Of a stretch of DNA of 64,000 bases, positions 60,681 to 64,000 are shown one piece after another. Under the pieces are notes generated by a model. That model saw only the letters and a program-made list of their open reading frames with translations. It had not been told where the DNA came from and searched no databases. The position numbers were made by a program, and so were the translations under genes. This stretch comes from an uncultured Oscillospiraceae bacterium. Its GTDB lineage: Bacteria > Bacillota > Clostridia > Oscillospirales > Acutalibacteraceae. How positions within the stretch are numbered: the stretch's first letter is position 1; every line of letters starts with the position of its first letter. The stretch covers positions 1 to 64,000 of the forward strand of contig CABUFC010000006.1 of NCBI GenBank assembly GCA_902490735.1, read 5' to 3'.

Positions 60681-61322
60681 ATGATTTGGTTAAAAGTTTT
60701 GGTTCGTGCGTTTCTTGCGGTACTGATAGGCAGTTTAATCGGTAGTGAAAGGGCACGTCATGGCCGTGCGGCCGGAATGCGTACGCATATTCTGGTTTGC
60801 CTTGGAGCGGCGCTAACTTCTATGACAAGCATGTACGTAGCCAATGTTCTTTTAAATAACGGTGATGTTTTTCGTATTCCGGCGCAGGTAGTATCTGGCA
60901 TAGGCTTTTTGGGCGCTGGTATGATAATACTTAAGAATAATACTGTTATTACCGGCCTTACTACGGCTGCCGGCGTTTGGGCAACCGGCGTTATCGGTAT
61001 TGCCATAGGCTATGGTTTTTACGAAGGCGCTATTATTGTAGCGGCATTTTGCCTTATTTCTATTGTTTTGCTTGCTAAATTTAAAAAGTTAAAGAAAAAC
61101 ACAGAGCTTATATATATTGAAATTGATGATATGTATAAGGCAAACAAAATAATTGATGACATAGCAAGCAGAATACATGTTGATTTTACGCACCAAATAG
61201 TTCCCCCTAAGAGCGGCAACAGCGACCATATCGGTATAAATATTTTGGTCGAAAAAGATATAGAATTTGGCATAAACAGTTTACTTGATATTGAAAATAT
61301 TGTCTTTGTTGAGGCACAGTAA
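60681..61322 (+). CDS. MgtC/SapB-family membrane protein
   Basis: 213 aa. Four to five membrane segments with the family motifs GSLIGSERARHGRAAGMRTHILVCLGAAL, VVSGIGFLGAGMII and GLTTAAGVWATGVIGIAIG, then a cytosolic ACT-like C-terminus (about 135-213). Linked to Mg limitation and ATPase control in other bacteria. Flanked by terminators, so monocistronic. Confidence 0.93.
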   Translation: MIWLKVLVRAFLAVLIGSLIGSERARHGRAAGMRTHILVCLGAALTSMTSMYVANVLLNNGDVFRIPAQVVSGIGFLGAGMIILKNNTVITGLTTAAGVWATGVIGIAIGYGFYEGAIIVAAFCLISIVLLAKFKKLKKNTELIYIEIDDMYKANKIIDDIASRIHVDFTHQIVPPKSGNSDHIGINILVEKDIEFGINSLLDIENIVFVEAQ

Positions 61323-61380
61323 TTTAAGCAAAGCGCAAAATTAGTCTGCTAAAATCAAAGCTCAGATATATGCGCAATTA

Positions 61381-61408
61381 AGCCCGGAAAAATTTTTCCG
61401 GGCTTTTC
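61381..61408 (+). terminator. Terminator after the mgtC-like gene
   Basis: AGCCCGGAAAA pairs with TTTTTCCGGGCT and is followed by TTTTC. Confidence 0.92.
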
Positions 61409-61413
61409 ATTTA

Positions 61414-61442
61414 TTGACATTTAATTGATTATATTATATAAT
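61414..61442 (+). promoter_or_regulatory. Full-consensus promoter of the polysaccharide operon
   Basis: TTGACA (61414-61419), 17 bases, TATAAT (61437-61442), 32 bp before ATG 61475. Confidence 0.92.
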
Positions 61443-61474
61443 CTATAAGAAAAAATTTTTTGAGGAGAATTGTC

Positions 61475-62530
61475 ATGTCAGTTTTTGATGGAAAGACTAT
61501 AATGATAACCGGCGGCACGGGTTCTTTTGGAAATGCAGTACTAAATAGATTTTTAAATACCGATATAGCTGAAATAAGAATTTTTTCTAGAGACGAAAAA
61601 AAGCAGGACGATATGCGTCATGAATTTCAGTCTAAAATGCCGGATTATGCCGAAAAGATTAAATTTTTTATCGGTGACGTAAGAGATATTTCATCTATTA
61701 AAAACGCAATTCACGGCGTTGACTATATTTTCCACGCGGCCGCGCTAAAACAGGTGCCCTCGTGTGAGTTTTTCCCAATGGAAGCAGTAAAAACCAATGT
61801 TCTCGGTACAGATAATCTTTTAACTGCGGCAATAGAGGAAGGCGTTAAAACCGTTATATGCCTTTCAACCGATAAAGCCGCCTATCCTGTAAACGCCATG
61901 GGTACCAGCAAATCTATGATGGAAAAAGTAATTATTGCAAAATCAAGAATGGTTTCCCCCGAAAAAACAAAGATTTGTTGTACACGTTACGGTAACGTTA
62001 TGTGCTCTCGCGGCAGTGTAATTCCTCTTTGGATAGATCAAATCAAACACGGCAACCCAATTACAATAACCGATCCTTCGATGACAAGATTTATTATGTC
62101 TTTAGACGAAGCGGTTGATCTTGTGCTTTATGCGTTCGAAAACGGTGTTTCCGGTGATATTCTTGTTCAAAAAGCACCTGCATGTACAATTAAAACACAG
62201 GCGGAAGCTGTGCTTGAGATTTTTGATAAAGAGCATAAAAGCGAAATTAAAACTATTGGTATACGCCACGGCGAAAAAATGTATGAAACTCTTCTTACAA
62301 ACGAGGAGTGCGCACATGCAATAGATATGGGCAATTTTTACAGAGTACCCTCCGATAAGCGCGATCTTAATTATGATAAATATTTCAGCAAAGGGGATAC
62401 CGCAAGAAGTACCCTCCACGAGTTCGATTCTAATAACACGAAGCATTTATCTGTTGAGGAAGTTAAAGAAAAAATACTGTCCTTGCAGTATATAAAAGAC
62501 GAACTCGCAAAAATAGAGGATAAACAATGA
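61475..62530 (+). CDS. capE: UDP-N-acetylglucosamine 4,6-dehydratase/5-epimerase, CapE-like
   Basis: 351 aa from ATG 61475 (GAGGAG upstream). SDR motif MITGGTGSFGNAVL, IRIFSRDEKKQDDMR, HAAALKQVPSCEFFPMEAVKTNV, and CLSTDKAAYPVNAMGTSKSMMEKV with an M-x3-K active site (Tyr replaced by Met, as is usual in this family). First step to UDP-N-acetyl-L-fucosamine. Overlaps capF by 4 bp. Confidence 0.9.
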   Translation: MSVFDGKTIMITGGTGSFGNAVLNRFLNTDIAEIRIFSRDEKKQDDMRHEFQSKMPDYAEKIKFFIGDVRDISSIKNAIHGVDYIFHAAALKQVPSCEFFPMEAVKTNVLGTDNLLTAAIEEGVKTVICLSTDKAAYPVNAMGTSKSMMEKVIIAKSRMVSPEKTKICCTRYGNVMCSRGSVIPLWIDQIKHGNPITITDPSMTRFIMSLDEAVDLVLYAFENGVSGDILVQKAPACTIKTQAEAVLEIFDKEHKSEIKTIGIRHGEKMYETLLTNEECAHAIDMGNFYRVPSDKRDLNYDKYFSKGDTARSTLHEFDSNNTKHLSVEEVKEKILSLQYIKDELAKIEDKQ

Positions 62531-63726
62531 ATATTTTAGTGACGGGTGCTAAAGGTTTTGTTGGCAAAAATTTAGTAGAATCACTTAAAACTATAAAAGA
62601 TGGACGGAATAAAACCCGTCCAAATCTTGTAATTGACGATATTTACACCTATGATATAGATTCAACGCTTAATGAACTTGAATTTGCCGCGAAAAACGCG
62701 GATTTTGTGTTTAATCTTGCAGGCGTAAATAGGCCAAAAGACGAAAAAGAGTTTTTAAAAGGCAACTTTGGTTTTGCAAGCACGCTTTTAAACACATTGC
62801 AAAAATACAACAACTGTTGTCCGGTTATGCTTTCTTCTTCTATTCAGGCTACTCTTATAGGCAGATATGCCGATGGAGAATACGGCAAAAGCAAAAAAGC
62901 GGGCGAAGACCTGTTTTTTGAGTATTCTAAAAAAACCGGCGCTAAAGTTTTAATATACAGATTTCCAAATCTTTTCGGCAAATGGTGCAGACCTAATTAT
63001 AATAGTGCAGTTGCAACTTTTTGCAATAACATAGCTAACGATTTGCCGATAACGGTAAATGACCCGAATTTCGAGCTTGAGCTTTTATATATTGATGATC
63101 TTGTTGATGAAATGCTTGACGCACTTGAAAACAAGGAACATCATTGCGAGTTTAACGGCGTTGATACTGTTTTTTGCAAAGACGGAAGATTTTGCGCTGC
63201 TATGCATTCTCACAAGGTTACGCTAGGCAGAATTGTAGAACTTTTGCATCAATTTGAGGATCAGCGCAAAACTCTTATTATGCCGGAAATCCCATACGGC
63301 AGCTTTGAAAAAAAGCTTTACTCAACTTTTCTTTCGTATTTGCCGTATGAAAAAACCGCATTTGACCTTAAAATGAATGTTGACGAAAGAGGATCGTTTA
63401 CAGAACTTTTAAAAACAAACAATTGCGGGCAAATATCTGTAAACATCTCAAAACCGGGCATTACAAAAGGTGAGCACTGGCACAATACAAAATGGGAATT
63501 CTTTATAGTGGTTAAAGGCCATGCTTTAATTGAACAGCGTAAAATAGGTTCTGATGAAATTATTAGCTTTGACGTTTCAGGCGATAGAATCCAGGCTGTT
63601 CATATGCTTCCGGGGTACACTCATAATATTAAGAATTTATCTAAAGATGAGGATTTGATTACTTTAATGTGGGCAAATGAATGTTTTGACCCGAAAGCTC
63701 CGGATACATTCTTTGAAAAGGTATAA
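62527..63726 (+). CDS. capF: CapF-like bifunctional epimerase/reductase (SDR plus cupin)
   Basis: 399 aa. N-terminal SDR (about 1-255): MNILVTGAKGFVGKNL, FNLAGVNRP, EYGKSKKAGEDLFFEY (YxxxK). C-terminal cupin (about 280-395): DERGSFTELLKT, ITKGEHWHNTKWEFFIVVKG with the metal ligand His. CapF epimerises C3 and reduces C4 on the route to UDP-FucNAc. The expected CapG (2-epimerase) is not yet seen; an acyltransferase follows. Confidence 0.9.
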   Translation: MNILVTGAKGFVGKNLVESLKTIKDGRNKTRPNLVIDDIYTYDIDSTLNELEFAAKNADFVFNLAGVNRPKDEKEFLKGNFGFASTLLNTLQKYNNCCPVMLSSSIQATLIGRYADGEYGKSKKAGEDLFFEYSKKTGAKVLIYRFPNLFGKWCRPNYNSAVATFCNNIANDLPITVNDPNFELELLYIDDLVDEMLDALENKEHHCEFNGVDTVFCKDGRFCAAMHSHKVTLGRIVELLHQFEDQRKTLIMPEIPYGSFEKKLYSTFLSYLPYEKTAFDLKMNVDERGSFTELLKTNNCGQISVNISKPGITKGEHWHNTKWEFFIVVKGHALIEQRKIGSDEIISFDVSGDRIQAVHMLPGYTHNIKNLSKDEDLITLMWANECFDPKAPDTFFEKV

Positions 63727-63730
63727 TAAC

Positions 63731-64000
63731 ATGGAATCAAAGCAACTTATTACTATTGATCAAAGTAATTGCCTTAAGGGCATTTTTGCAATTTCCATAC
63801 TCATTCACCATATATTTCAGTTAACAACGATTGATAACGGAACCATCATATCGATTGTAATGCATTATTTGGGATTTTTAGGAATAGCTTTGTTTTTCTT
63901 TTTAACCGGTTACGGGCTTTATACTTCGCTTAGACAAAAACCGGATTATATTTCAAATTTCCCCAAAAAACGACTGCTGCCTTTTTATTGCCAAGTTATT
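63731..64000 (+). CDS. Acyltransferase 3-like membrane protein (5' part)
   Basis: First 90 residues only; runs off the window. Contains CLKGIFAISILIHHIFQL, with a His-His near the start of the first helix, and LGFLGIALFFFLTGYGLYTSLRQKP, both typical of acyltransferase-3/OafA-like O-acetyltransferases. Starts 4 bp after capF; likely modifies the same surface glycan. Confidence 0.85.
   Translation, partial: MESKQLITIDQSNCLKGIFAISILIHHIFQLTTIDNGTIISIVMHYLGFLGIALFFFLTGYGLYTSLRQKPDYISNFPKKRLLPFYCQVI

Overview
The window is a chromosomal segment of a low-GC, spore-forming clostridium. Oscillospirales/Ruminococcaceae-like ancestry is my inference, from a dockerin- and cohesin-bearing secreted protein, SpoIVFA/SpoIVFB, a CotF-type coat protein, a multi-domain flavodiiron protein, GAGGTG/GGAGG ribosome-binding sites and frequent TTG/GTG starts. 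Most of it is ordinary housekeeping sequence. No prophage, transposase, CRISPR array, tRNA or rRNA gene was seen.

Layout. 1-4937 (-): the main part of a very large secreted metallophosphoesterase with carbohydrate-binding-like modules, 50-residue Cys/His repeats, a cohesin-like module and a dockerin cut by the window edge. 5042-12892: mtaB (-), then cofE-like, a stand-alone FakA-type domain and an FAD oxidoreductase, then lepA-apbE-pflX-like and a CotF-like gene. 12961-15503: apt, and converging on it a lipoprotein serpin and a YfbR-like nucleotidase. 15503-25116: two polytopic membrane proteins of glycopolymer assembly (GT87-like and YfhO), then rsmE-pth-mfd-pfkB. 25126-28791: structured intergenic DNA, an unknown gene, and the rpmH-rnpA-yidD-yidC-jag cluster without dnaA or mnmE/mnmG. 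28842-32050: pepD and a four-domain flavodiiron protein. 32355-36545: a small membrane protein, an Sfp-type phosphopantetheinyl transferase, a SecA2-like ATPase and nth. 36639-39737: FHA, FtsW/RodA and transpeptidase PBP genes (cell-wall synthesis).

40037-45162 (-) is an operon reading queA-tgt-yajC-TIGR04086-cwlD-radA. 45337-56223 (+) carries asd-dapA-dapB (lysine/diaminopimelate), a GH106-like glycosidase, an MGMT-like protein, spoIVFA-spoIVFB, a TIGR03960/TIGR03936 radical-SAM pair, smpB and ssrA (tmRNA). 56350-58260 holds metY (-) divergent from an Rrf2 regulator. 58616-61322 holds an M15 peptidase with a PG-binding domain, an XRE regulator, an M55 peptidase and an MgtC-like protein. 61475 to the end starts a surface-polysaccharide operon (capE-capF-acyltransferase) behind a full-consensus promoter.

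The most unusual signal is a pair of nearly identical ORF-less elements of about 275 bp (32067-32342 and 39750-40024) with 13-bp terminal inverted repeats. Each lies exactly in the loop of an intrinsic terminator between convergent genes. The two flanking terminator stems differ in sequence but are each perfectly complementary across the element. Inside, nested inverted repeats make two arms whose 14-nt apical loops are perfectly complementary. Other points of interest are two hairpins in which terminator and ribosome-binding site coincide, overlapping divergent promoters at 15446-15479, and a multi-branched structured intergenic region at 25126-25269.
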